Origin: JBAYJS01 sp041664985
GTDB taxonomy: Bacteria; Patescibacteriota; Patescibacteriia; Buchananbacterales; UBA6539
DNA length: 22,096 bases
Assembly (NCBI GenBank): GCA_041664985.1
Contig: JBAYJS010000017.1
Location: 1-22,096 of the forward strand
Direction: 5' to 3'
How positions within the stretch are numbered: the stretch's first letter is position 1; each line of letters opens with the position of its first letter. The notes under the pieces are model-generated. The model saw only the letters and a list, made by a program, of their open reading frames with translations, was not told the DNA's origin and ran no database searches. This document shows, piece after piece, positions 7,143 to 13,895 of this stretch. The translations under genes were made by a program, and so were the position numbers.

Positions 7143-7589
7143 TTAATTCTTTTTTTCCAGCCTTAGCAACTCACACAAAATTAAATAAATCGGCCCTAAA
7201 ACAAAATAGCCAATTTGCATCCAAACCGGCGCGTGCAAACAATTGCAAACCGGCAAACCAGGATAGCTGGCCGCCCCCAAATTATGAATATCAAACCAAT
7301 AATAACCAATTGTTTCAATTACAATTACGGTTGGCCAGTACAAAAAACAAATAAATAAAAGCTTGGCGCCAAAACTTTTTAGACCAAATTGAAAAATTAC
7401 CAACGAATAAATAGAATATAAGACCAAAAAACCGATAGTCCAACCAATCAAAGGAAATAAATTCAAACCTAAAAATATCGGAAAATGATGATTATATAAA
7501 TACTGACCATTACTAAACCAAGTCCAAACCAAAGCCAAACCAAAAGCTAAAAATAAATGATAAATTAAATTTTTTGATTTAGTGACCAT
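7143..7589 (-). CDS. Small polytopic membrane protein, function unknown
   Basis: 148 residues with about four membrane helices (roughly 10-26, 38-60, 73-97 and 122-142). A conserved-looking loop between helices 3 and 4 contains YPGLPVCNCLHAPVW, with a C-N-C pair and a His that might bind metal or form a disulphide. I do not recognise the family. The start at 7589 lies two bases after the ybaB stop, so it is co-transcribed with ybaB and translation is probably coupled. It converges on pyrE across the terminator at 7094-7124. Confidence 0.7.
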   Translation of the reverse strand: MVTKSKNLIYHLFLAFGLALVWTWFSNGQYLYNHHFPIFLGLNLFPLIGWTIGFLVLYSIYSLVIFQFGLKSFGAKLLFICFLYWPTVIVIETIGYYWFDIHNLGAASYPGLPVCNCLHAPVWMQIGYFVLGPIYLILCELLRLEKKN

Positions 7590-7591
7590 AT

Positions 7592-7846
7592 TTAAAAGCC
7601 CAGATTCATCCCGGCTAATTTTTGCGCCATACTGCGCTGAGCTTTAGTGATTGCTTCATTGATACAATCTTTGATAATCTCACAGCCATTGGTAACTGAG
7701 AAATCCGGACTTAAAACGATTTCTTTAATCATTAAGCTTCCGTTAATCACCACTTTTACGCCGTTTTTTTCCACTTCGTATTTTTCGGCTTTTAAGGAGT
7801 CTTGAATTGATTTTAATTGACCTAATTGTTTTAATTTATCTAACAT
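7592..7846 (-). CDS. ybaB: YbaB/EbfC-family nucleoid-associated protein
   Basis: 84 residues, slightly shorter than the usual 100-110, mainly through a shortened Met/Gln-rich N-terminal helix. The core is typical: an N-terminal helix, the VEKNGVKVVINGSLMIKEI beta-strands and a C-terminal helical part (EAITKAQRSMAQKLAGM). The family forms dimers that bind DNA without strong specificity. The gene is very often just downstream of dnaX, as here, although a tRNA region lies between them. It is followed two bases later by a small membrane-protein gene. Confidence 0.88.
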   Translation of the reverse strand: MLDKLKQLGQLKSIQDSLKAEKYEVEKNGVKVVINGSLMIKEIVLSPDFSVTNGCEIIKDCINEAITKAQRSMAQKLAGMNLGF

Positions 7847-7877
7847 AATTTTTTGATTTATAAATTCCCAGACAAAC

Positions 7878-7932
7878 CTCGGGGACAGGGAGTAAAACCC
7901 CGATTACCAGAGCCAGAATCTGGCGTCCTACC
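7878..7932 (-). pseudogene. 3' part of a broken tRNA-Gln copy
   Basis: Matches the intact tRNA at 8012-8085 from the D-arm through the acceptor end, with 53 of 55 aligned bases visible as identical. The T-loop reads TTTTACT instead of TTCGACT, losing C56 and the following purine, and the encoded CCA is gone. The 5' portion is missing here and is found at 8130-8168. Confidence 0.8.
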
Positions 7933-8129
7933 CGCCCGCAACGCCTTGTAAAATAAGCTTGATTAAAAGGAAATGTTTTTCTTCAACAACTACACACATT
8001 ATTTCATTACATGGCTCGGGGACAGGGAGTCGAACCCCGATTACCAGAGCCAGAATCTGGCGTCCTACCATTAGACGATCCCCGAGCTATGTAATGAAAA
8101 TTAAATATGATTTTTACGAGGCGGGCGGG
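7931..8129. repeat. About 197-bp segment bounded by inverted repeats, carrying the intact tRNA-Gln
   Basis: CCCGCCCGC at 7931-7939 and its complement GCGGGCGGG at 8121-8129 bound the segment. Outside the left end the tRNA copy reads up to ...CCTACC, and outside the right end it resumes at CCATTAGAC, so the segment sits exactly within one tRNA copy, with CC at both junctions. The inverted repeats continue imperfectly inward (left CGCCTTGTAAAAT, right complement CGCCTCGTAAAAAT). Whether it moved as a unit is inference. Confidence 0.6.
8012..8085 (-). tRNA. tRNA-Gln (anticodon CUG), CCA encoded
   Basis: 74 nt, complete cloverleaf on the minus strand. The acceptor stem TCGGGGA pairs with TCCCCGA; the discriminator is G, followed by encoded CCA. 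The D-arm is GTCT/GGAC with loop AATGGTA. The anticodon stem CCAGA/TCTGG encloses loop TTCTGGC, giving anticodon CTG (reads CAG, Gln). The variable loop is TAAT, and the T-arm CGGGG/CCCTG has loop TTCGACT. The flanks extend the acceptor pairing: 5' leader and 3' trailer are complementary for about 13 more bases with one A-C mismatch. It is inside a segment that interrupts a degraded copy of the same tRNA. Confidence 0.95.
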
Positions 8130-8168
8130 CCATTAGACCTGCCTGTCGGCAGACAGGCGATCCCCGAG
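8130..8168 (-). pseudogene. 5' part of the broken tRNA-Gln copy, with a palindromic insertion
   Basis: On the minus strand it reads CTCGGGGATC, then a 20-nt insertion, then GTCTAATGG, which together are the 5' acceptor strand and D-arm of the tRNA at 8012-8085. It ends where the fragment at 7878-7932 begins, so the two are halves of one gene. Confidence 0.78.
8139..8158. repeat. 20-nt palindromic insertion
   Basis: A hairpin GCCTGTC-GGCA-GACAGGC (8141-8158) inserted in the tRNA D-arm between GAC and GATC. On the plus strand it reads as the peptide LPVGRQA. From memory, this sequence type recurs in Patescibacteria genomes as a short dispersed repeat; only one copy is in this window. Confidence 0.6.
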
Positions 8169-8187
8169 GGCTATCTAGGAAAAATAT

Positions 8188-9807
8188 TTAATTAACTACT
8201 TGACCGCCAAAAGATTCTAAAATATTATTCAGCGAACTGCTTGATTTTGGCTCAGCTAAAGTCTGGATTTCGGTGACTAAATCGGGCAAATCTTTAACGA
8301 CTAAAGTTTTAACAATTAAAGTCTGACCAAAAATTTCGCCTAAAACTTTTTCTAAAATCTGTTTATTTTTCAAATCGTTAATTCGCTGCTGATGAAACTG
8401 ATGGCGAAAACAAATTTCCAATGTTCCGTCCTCTTTAACCGTTGACGGCTGCGAAATTTTTAAAGTCGAAGCCAGACTTTGGTTATAATTTTTCATACAA
8501 ACTAAAACATCTTGCCATTTTTCTTTAATTTGGTCAATAGTCAATTTAACCTTGACTAATTTATTTTTTGAAAGATCCGACTCAATGGCAGCTTTTATTG
8601 GTTTGTCAGCAGGCGTTTCTTTAGTTTTTTTTTCCTCAGTTTTATTTTTTAAGCCACTACCCTTTTCTGAATCATCCTTTTGGTCATTGTCATTTTGGGG
8701 CTTGGTTTTATTATCAAAAGCTAAAATTTCCAAAATCGCCAGCTCCAACGGCAATTGCAAAATTTCACAAAACTTAAGCTCTTGTTTTTTGACCAATAAA
8801 ATTTCAATAAAACCAATCAATAAATCTAAAGCGATTTGATTGGCCAAATCCGTTATTCTTTTTTCTAAATCTTTGTTTAAACCGCCGGCAAATTGACCTA
8901 GCTGACTGCTGATTTTAAGCAGTAAAATTTTTCTCAAAACTTCAATTAAATCACCGGCAAACCTTTCCAAGTCAACGCCTTCTTGGACTAAGTGATTAAT
9001 TAAAGTTAAGCTGGCAACCGTATCTTTTTTATTTAAATTTTCAATCAGTTCCAAAACTAAATTAAAATGTGACTGAGGTAAAACCAATTCCGCCTGTTCA
9101 ACAGTAATTTCTTTGTCAGAAAGCGAAAGAATTTGACCTAGCAAGCTTTCCGCGTCGCGAATACCACCTTCGGCATAATAAGCAATATTTTCCAGAATTG
9201 ATTTATCAACCACTCGTTTTTCCTTGCTAACCAAGCTAGCGAGGCGAGCCACAATTTCTTGTTCAGAAACTTTACGAAAATCAAAATGCTGGCAGCGTGA
9301 AATAATAGTTTGGGGCACTTTATGAATTTCGGTGGTGGCTAAAATAAAAATGGCGTGGGCGGGCGGCTCTTCCAAAGTTTTAAGCAAGGCATTGAAAGCT
9401 GAAATCGAAAGCATGTGAACTTCATCGATGATAAAAACCTTAAATTTACGACTGGTTGGCGTAAAGCGCGAATTGTTAATGATATTTTCTCTGACATTAT
9501 CAACGCCGGTATGAGACGCCGCATCGATTTCAATGATATCAAGCGATCGAGCGGCCATTAATTCATTGCAGGACTCACAATCGTTACACGGCTCGCTTTG
9601 CCCTTCTTTTCTTTTTAAACAATTAATCGCTTTAGCCAAAAGCCTTGCCGTAGTGGTTTTGCCCAAACCTCGAGGACCAGAAAATAAGTAAGCGTGAGCC
9701 ACTTTACCGGTTTCCAATTCACTTTGAATTGTCGTTTTAATGTGATTTTGGCCAATGACTTCTTTAAAGGTTTGCGGCCGGTATTTTCGATATAAAGTTA
9801 ATGACAT
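8188..9807 (-). CDS. dnaX: DNA polymerase III subunits gamma and tau (clamp loader)
   Basis: 539 residues. The ATPase opens and loads the sliding clamp. In order: YRKYRP and VIGQ N-terminus, Walker A GPRGLGKT (44-51), a zinc-binding Cys set (C63, C74, C77, C80), Walker B FIIDEVHML (125-133), sensor 1 LATTE (156-160), the SRC arginine finger (170-172) and a sensor-2-like GGIRDAESLLGQ (214-225; usually ...LLDQ). Domain III ends near 365. A charged linker (366-402) precedes a tau-type C-terminal domain (415-525). The linker contains two slippery A runs that would produce a shorter gamma form by a -1 shift. The start at 9807 gives the standard N-terminus. A tRNA region and ybaB lie downstream. 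Confidence 0.95.
   Translation of the reverse strand: MSLTLYRKYRPQTFKEVIGQNHIKTTIQSELETGKVAHAYLFSGPRGLGKTTTARLLAKAINCLKRKEGQSEPCNDCESCNELMAARSLDIIEIDAASHTGVDNVRENIINNSRFTPTSRKFKVFIIDEVHMLSISAFNALLKTLEEPPAHAIFILATTEIHKVPQTIISRCQHFDFRKVSEQEIVARLASLVSKEKRVVDKSILENIAYYAEGGIRDAESLLGQILSLSDKEITVEQAELVLPQSHFNLVLELIENLNKKDTVASLTLINHLVQEGVDLERFAGDLIEVLRKILLLKISSQLGQFAGGLNKDLEKRITDLANQIALDLLIGFIEILLVKKQELKFCEILQLPLELAILEILAFDNKTKPQNDNDQKDDSEKGSGLKNKTEEKKTKETPADKPIKAAIESDLSKNKLVKVKLTIDQIKEKWQDVLVCMKNYNQSLASTLKISQPSTVKEDGTLEICFRHQFHQQRINDLKNKQILEKVLGEIFGQTLIVKTLVVKDLPDLVTEIQTLAEPKSSSSLNNILESFGGQVVN
8621..8652 (-). promoter_or_regulatory. Tandem slippery sites predicted to generate a gamma form of DnaX
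   Basis: Site 1 is A-AAA-AAT in frame (8650-8644); a -1 shift meets TAA at once (8644-8642) after 388 residues. AAGGG lies nine bases upstream, like the stimulatory Shine-Dalgarno of E. coli dnaX. Site 2 is a run of nine A (8633-8625) within GAA-AAA-AAA-ACT; a -1 shift or one extra A gives AAC then TAA (8623-8621) after 395 residues. Losing one A also leads to a stop about ten codons on. No strong downstream stem is evident. Confidence 0.6.
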
Positions 9808-9833
9808 AATAACTAGATTTTAACGCATTTTTA

Positions 9834-9862
9834 ATTTTAAAGCAAGCCAGACTGAGTCTCAA
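9834..9862 (-). promoter_or_regulatory. Candidate dnaX promoter
   Basis: Minus strand TTGAGA (9862-9857), 17-nt spacer, TAAAAT (9839-9834), 27 nt before the dnaX ATG. An 11-base odd palindrome AGACT-G-AGTCT (9849-9859) overlaps the -35 box and spacer and might be an operator. A second, overlapping pair TTGCTT-N17-TAAAAT lies just downstream. Confidence 0.5.
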
Positions 9863-9868
9863 ACTACC

Positions 9869-9897
9869 AAAAAAGACCTAAAAAATAGGCCTTTTTT
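9869..9897 (-). terminator. Intrinsic terminator after rplY
   Basis: AAAAAAGGCCTA (minus 9897-9886), loop TTTTT, TAGGTCTTTTTT (9880-9869): a 12-bp stem with one G-T pair and a U tract. It separates rplY from the dnaX promoter; the symmetric A/T flanks make it potentially bidirectional. Confidence 0.8.
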
Positions 9898-9911
9898 GCG
9901 AGATTAATATC

Positions 9912-10565
9912 TTACTCTGATTTTTCTTCAGTTGGCTTGGCAGCTTCCTCGGCTACCGGCAGAGTCGCTTCCGGTTTAGACTCCAAATCGGCTAATTCTT
10001 TTTCTGATCTAGGGGCTTGAACCAAAACGACCAAATCAGTCGGTACATTTTGCAAACTGATTCCGGCGGGGATTTTTAGATCCGAAATCCGGATAGTATC
10101 TTCAAAAGTTTTCAGACCGGAAAGGTCAACTTCAATTTCATGGATCAAATCTTTTGGCAAACAGCTGACTTCAATTTCATGAATATTGGTGACCAAAATT
10201 CCGCCTCTTTCCTTGACGGCCGGTGCTTCACCAATGAATTTCAAACCAATGGCGGTGTGAATTTTTTCATCCATATTGACCAAATGAAAATCAACATGAG
10301 TGAAACGATTGGTTAATGGCGCCAATTGATAATCTTGGATTAGGACTTTAGCCGGCTTGCCGTCATCGATTGATAAATCAACCAATGTACTTTCCCCTGC
10401 TTGTTTAAAAATTTTTTCAAACAAAGTATAATCAACGACGATATTTTGTGGCTTGATTTTATGGCCGTATAAAACCGCCGGAATTTGATCACTGGTTCTT
10501 AATTGACTTACTTTTTTCTTTTGTTCCTTTCGGGTTTTGCCCTTTAAACTTAGAACTATAGACAT
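9912..10565 (-). CDS. rplY: Ribosomal protein bL25, long (CTC/TL5) form
   Basis: 217 residues, the two-domain form. Residues 1-92 are the 5S rRNA-binding domain (IPAVLYGHK, VLIQDYQLAP, THVDFHLV). Residues about 95-187 are the extra C-terminal beta domain (LKFIGEAPAVKERGG, the SCLPKDLIHEIEVDLSGL stretch, RISDLKIPAGI). An acidic tail rich in Glu, Ala and Pro (190-217) follows. A good Shine-Dalgarno (AAAGGAG, complement at 10576-10582) stands ten bases before the ATG and is one of the clearest in the window. It follows the zinc-ribbon gene by 32 nt and probably shares its promoter. A terminator ends the transcript. Confidence 0.95.
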   Translation of the reverse strand: MSIVLSLKGKTRKEQKKKVSQLRTSDQIPAVLYGHKIKPQNIVVDYTLFEKIFKQAGESTLVDLSIDDGKPAKVLIQDYQLAPLTNRFTHVDFHLVNMDEKIHTAIGLKFIGEAPAVKERGGILVTNIHEIEVSCLPKDLIHEIEVDLSGLKTFEDTIRISDLKIPAGISLQNVPTDLVVLVQAPRSEKELADLESKPEATLPVAEEAAKPTEEKSE

Positions 10566-10597
10566 TGCTGTATGTCTCCTTTCTTGGATTATTGTAT

Positions 10598-10939
10598 TTA
10601 ATTATTATTCAAAAAATCAATTGGGACTTTTTGTTTGGCTAAATTTTGATGCAATTCAAGGACATCGTTGTAGCTTATCGGCTTGGCATTTTGGAATTTT
10701 ACCGCATCGTCATAATTTAAATCAGTAATCAAGCCAAAGGTGCTGAGTCCCATATTATTCGCTAAAATCATGGCTAGAATTGCCGCTTGGCAATTCTGAC
10801 AGACAATATGAACCAAACTGGCGGTGTTGCCTTCCTCCAAGACTTTGGCCACTAACGGCTTATACCTTTGATGGCAAATCGGACAATTAGCAATTATATC
10901 CTGATTATCGCTGAATATGTTGAAATCTTTATCTTCCAT
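10598..10939 (-). CDS. Zinc-ribbon protein upstream of rplY, function unknown
   Basis: 113 residues, soluble. Two CxxC knuckles (CPIC at 19-22, CQNC at 47-50) make a probable zinc ribbon. A helical stretch AAILAMILANNMGLSTFGL (52-70) follows, then a conserved-looking LNYDDAVKF and ISYNDVLELHQ region. The pattern looks like a small conserved Patescibacteria protein, but I know no function. It is first in an operon with bL25, behind a very strong promoter that leaves almost no leader, which suggests high expression and a possible link to ribosome or translation work (inference). Confidence 0.75.
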   Translation of the reverse strand: MEDKDFNIFSDNQDIIANCPICHQRYKPLVAKVLEEGNTASLVHIVCQNCQAAILAMILANNMGLSTFGLITDLNYDDAVKFQNAKPISYNDVLELHQNLAKQKVPIDFLNNN

Positions 10940-10951
10940 AAATCAAACTAT

Positions 10952-10980
10952 AATATAGCTAAAATTTTTATTTTTGTCAA
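10952..10980 (-). promoter_or_regulatory. Strong promoter of the zinc-ribbon-rplY operon
   Basis: Minus strand TTGACA (10980-10975, perfect consensus), 17-nt spacer, TATATT (10957-10952). The predicted start lies near 10945, only about six bases before the ATG at 10939, so the mRNA would be nearly leaderless. It starts 13 bases after the rodA stop, with no terminator between. Confidence 0.75.
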
Positions 10981-10993
10981 ATCTATTTTAATT

Positions 10994-12100
10994 TTAAGAA
11001 TTCTGGTTTCGGTTAACCATATTTTCAACAATGCCAATTAAAATCAAACAAGTTACCAAAAAACTGCCGCCATAACTCAAAAAAGGCAAAGAAATGCCGG
11101 TTACCGGCACAATCCCGATATTCATTCCGATATTAATTATAATATGACAAAAAAACATCGCTGAAACACCTAAAATAAAATACAAAGCAAAGCTGTCTTT
11201 AACGGTTTTTGCCGCCCGGACCAGCCGATACAGAATCAAAAACCAAAAAAATAAAACCAGGCTTACGCCCAAAAAACCCAATTCCTCGGCAATCACCGCA
11301 AAAATAAAATCCGTTTGACTGGCCGGTAAAAATTTCAATTGACTTTGTGAACCAAAACCCAAGCCCCGGCCCAACATGCCACCGGCGCCAACGGCAGTTA
11401 CTGCTTGCCTGACATGATAACCTCGGCCGTAAGGATCGGACTGAGGGTTTAAAAAGGTTAAAATTCTGCCTTTTTGATAATCTTGCAATAAGAATAGCCA
11501 GCCAATAGCGCCGGCCACCAAAATCCCAACAAACAAAAGCAATAAATGTTTTTTATTGGCGCCGGCAAAAATCATCATCAAAAGCCAAATTAAAAATAAA
11601 ATTACCGCTGAACCAAAATCCGGTTGAAGTAAAACCAATAAAAAATAAAAGCCGGCAATCATTCCGGCTAAAATAAAATTTTTAAATTCAACGATGGTTT
11701 GGCCCTTTTTACTTAAAAACCAAGCTAAAAAAATAATTAAAGCGACTTTGGCCAGTTCAACCGGCTGAAAATTTATACCCAAAAAAGAAAACCAACCGGT
11801 TGTGCCTTTGATTGTCCGGCCTAAAAATAAAACCGCTACCAACAAACCAGCCGAACCGATATAAAATATATAGCTGAAATCTTGCCAAAGCCGGTAGTTT
11901 AAAAGGCTTAAAAAAAACAAAAAAACCAAACCAATGACGCCAAAGGTGACTTGTTTTTTGAAATTGATAAAATCCGGCTGATCCGAGCTGATAGCAATAC
12001 TGTAAATTGCCGAAAGGCCAAAGCAAAGCAAAAGCAGCACTGAGCCAAATAAGATCCAGTCAAAATTCTTTAAACCAGAAAAATATTTTTTAAAAAACAT
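10994..12100 (-). CDS. rodA: RodA/FtsW (SEDS) peptidoglycan polymerase
   Basis: 368 residues with about ten membrane helices. SEDS glycosyltransferases polymerise lipid II, working with a class B penicillin-binding protein. Signatures: GWFSFLGINFQPVELAKVA (102-120), LQPDFGSAVI (158-167), DPYGRGYHVRQAVTAVGAGG (222-241), SQTDFIFAVIAEELGF (261-276), in which D264 matches the catalytic Asp of E. coli RodA, and NIGMNIGIVPVTGISLPFLS (323-342). The short spacing and VPVTGI motif favour RodA over FtsW. It starts five bases after the stop of the membrane-fusion gene, so they share a transcript. No PBP2 or MreC neighbour is present here. Confidence 0.92.
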   Translation of the reverse strand: MFFKKYFSGLKNFDWILFGSVLLLLCFGLSAIYSIAISSDQPDFINFKKQVTFGVIGLVFLFFLSLLNYRLWQDFSYIFYIGSAGLLVAVLFLGRTIKGTTGWFSFLGINFQPVELAKVALIIFLAWFLSKKGQTIVEFKNFILAGMIAGFYFLLVLLQPDFGSAVILFLIWLLMMIFAGANKKHLLLLFVGILVAGAIGWLFLLQDYQKGRILTFLNPQSDPYGRGYHVRQAVTAVGAGGMLGRGLGFGSQSQLKFLPASQTDFIFAVIAEELGFLGVSLVLFFWFLILYRLVRAAKTVKDSFALYFILGVSAMFFCHIIINIGMNIGIVPVTGISLPFLSYGGSFLVTCLILIGIVENMVNRNQNS

Positions 12101-12105
12101 AATTA

Positions 12106-13806
12106 CTATTTGTTGGCCGTATAGGTAATCACTGATTGACCCTCAACCAGACCGGATTTAACTTCAACCATTCCTTCGTCGCCTTTTAAGCCCAAAATTA
12201 CGTCAATCGATTTTGGCTGTTCATTTTCCAAAATCTGAACATAACTTTTGTCATCCTTTTCTTTAACGGCTCGCAGAGGAATTATTAAAACATCAGTGGC
12301 TTTGGCCGTGCTGACAGTAACATTGGCCGTCATGCCCGGCTTAATTTTTTCAACTAAACTTCTGACATTCTCCGGCTGATCCAAAGAAAATATCACGGTT
12401 ACTCGATAATAAACCACGTCCTGAATTTTGGTTTGAGCCGGATTAATCGTGGTGACATTACCTTTGAATAAATCAGAATCAGAAAAAGCATCTAAGGTTA
12501 TATCAACAACATCAGCTAAATTAATTTTAGTGATGTCAGACTCTGGAATATTCACTTCAATTTCATAATTTTGAGCGGCAAGCATTCTAATGGCCGGACT
12601 GCCGGCGGCATTTTGGGTTAAACCGGTTTGTTCGCCCACTTCATAATTTACTTCCGTAATTACCCCATCAATTGGCGCTTTCAATAAAGTATTTTCATAA
12701 TTATCCAAAGCCAATCTTAAATCAGCTTCCGCATTTCTGTAAGCGGCTTGATACAAAACAATATCTTCGGTTCGAGCCGGCGCTTCTTTATAAGCTAAAT
12801 CGGCTTGGGCTTTAGCTAAATTTTTCTCAGCCGAAAAAATCGCATCTTGGGCATCAGAAACTTTAGTTTGATAGTTCAAACGAGCTGTCTCTAAATCATG
12901 CTTAGCGCCTTGCAGCGTACCAATATTGGCTTCAGCGGTAGCTCTTTCGGCGTTAATAGTCACTTTCAAAGCATCTAGCTCGGTTTGACTCATATTTGAA
13001 GTAACAATGGCATAATCCAAAAGACTGCCTAAATCATTAACCGTTTGGGCTACTTTTATAATAGAACTAAGAACTGAGTCAGCGGCCAAATTAATTTTTT
13101 CATCATCAGGTGTCATGCTAGCAGTATCATAAACTGATTGAGCGGCAATGACTTTACCTCTGGCTTCGTCATATTCGTTTCTGACCTGTGACTTTAAACT
13201 ATAGTTTGAAGTGCTTAAACTATTCGGATCGCCTTTATAATATAAAGTGTCATAGACTTTTTGCAAAGAGACATTAGCCTTACTTAAAGCACCGCTCATA
13301 TCCACAATGATATTTTGTTTTTCATTTTCCCAAGTTTGTTTGTAAGTGGCCTTGGTATTTTCCAAATCAGTTTTGGCGCTGGCCAAATCACCTTGGTATT
13401 TGTCAACGGCTGCTTGATAAACGGCAATATCTTCTTTGGTTGCGCCACTGATGATTTTGTCTAAATTGGCCTTGGCCTTGGCTAATTCATTGCGATATTT
13501 GGCAATGCTAATTTCCAAATCAGTCGCTTTCTGAGTCGCTAAAATATCTCCGGCTTTGACCGTATCGCCGACTTTGGCCTTAAGAGTACTGATTTTGCCG
13601 ATATTTTTAAAATTCAACTCAACTTCAGAAGCCGATTTAACCTGGCCCGTCGCAGTCACGGTTTGAATAACATCACCGCGCTTAACCGGCTGGGTATCAT
13701 ATTTTATCTTTTTAGGTTGAGCAATGGTTTTTACCACAAAACCAATAATAATAATTACAATTACCAAAATTACCCAAAAAATCTTAGATTTTATAATCTT
13801 TTTCAT
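12106..13806 (-). CDS. HlyD/MacA-type membrane-fusion (periplasmic adaptor) protein
   Basis: 566 residues. One N-terminal membrane anchor (9-26). First lipoyl half at about 42-96 (VTATGQVKSASEVELNF, VGDTVKAGDILATQ). A very long alpha-helical hairpin follows (about 97-375) with two similar segments, GATKEDIAVYQAA near 121 and ARTEDIVLYQAA near 345. The second lipoyl half is LLKAPIDGVITEVNYEVGEQ (about 376-395), then a beta-barrel (VNIPESDITKI) and a membrane-proximal domain (GLKGDEGMVEVKSGLVEGQS). Such adaptors normally work with an ABC permease such as MacB; none is adjacent, the next gene being rodA. The hairpin is longer than in typical MacA. Its promoter contains a palindrome, which suggests regulated expression. 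Confidence 0.9.
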   Translation of the reverse strand: MKKIIKSKIFWVILVIVIIIIGFVVKTIAQPKKIKYDTQPVKRGDVIQTVTATGQVKSASEVELNFKNIGKISTLKAKVGDTVKAGDILATQKATDLEISIAKYRNELAKAKANLDKIISGATKEDIAVYQAAVDKYQGDLASAKTDLENTKATYKQTWENEKQNIIVDMSGALSKANVSLQKVYDTLYYKGDPNSLSTSNYSLKSQVRNEYDEARGKVIAAQSVYDTASMTPDDEKINLAADSVLSSIIKVAQTVNDLGSLLDYAIVTSNMSQTELDALKVTINAERATAEANIGTLQGAKHDLETARLNYQTKVSDAQDAIFSAEKNLAKAQADLAYKEAPARTEDIVLYQAAYRNAEADLRLALDNYENTLLKAPIDGVITEVNYEVGEQTGLTQNAAGSPAIRMLAAQNYEIEVNIPESDITKINLADVVDITLDAFSDSDLFKGNVTTINPAQTKIQDVVYYRVTVIFSLDQPENVRSLVEKIKPGMTANVTVSTAKATDVLIIPLRAVKEKDDKSYVQILENEQPKSIDVILGLKGDEGMVEVKSGLVEGQSVITYTANK

Positions 13807-13834
13807 AACAAAAAAGTTAATATTTATTATTTAT

Positions 13835-13863
13835 AGTATACCATTAATCAGCTGATTTTTCAA
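13835..13863 (-). promoter_or_regulatory. Promoter of the fusion-protein-rodA operon with a palindromic operator candidate
   Basis: Minus strand TTGAAA (13863-13858), 17-nt spacer, TATACT (13840-13835) with an extended -10 TG. The spacer contains the perfect 12-base palindrome AATCAGCTGATT (13846-13857), a plausible repressor or activator site. The leader is about 20 nt and A/T only. Confidence 0.7.
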
Positions 13864-13895
13864 ACCCAAAACCAAACTTACATTTTTTTTCAACA

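Noticed and set aside
7878..8086. CRISPR-like direct repeat at 7878 and 8015
   Set aside because: Only two long copies, explained fully as tRNA sequences with cloverleaf structure; no spacer series and no cas genes.
7878..8168. Split tRNA or tRNA with an intron
   Set aside because: The joined outer copy would still have a disrupted D-arm, a non-canonical T-loop and no CCA, so a functional spliced tRNA is unlikely.
7959..8195. Plus-strand open frame of 78 codons
   Set aside because: It runs antisense through the intact tRNA-Gln and the tRNA fragment; its frame is an accident of these sequences.
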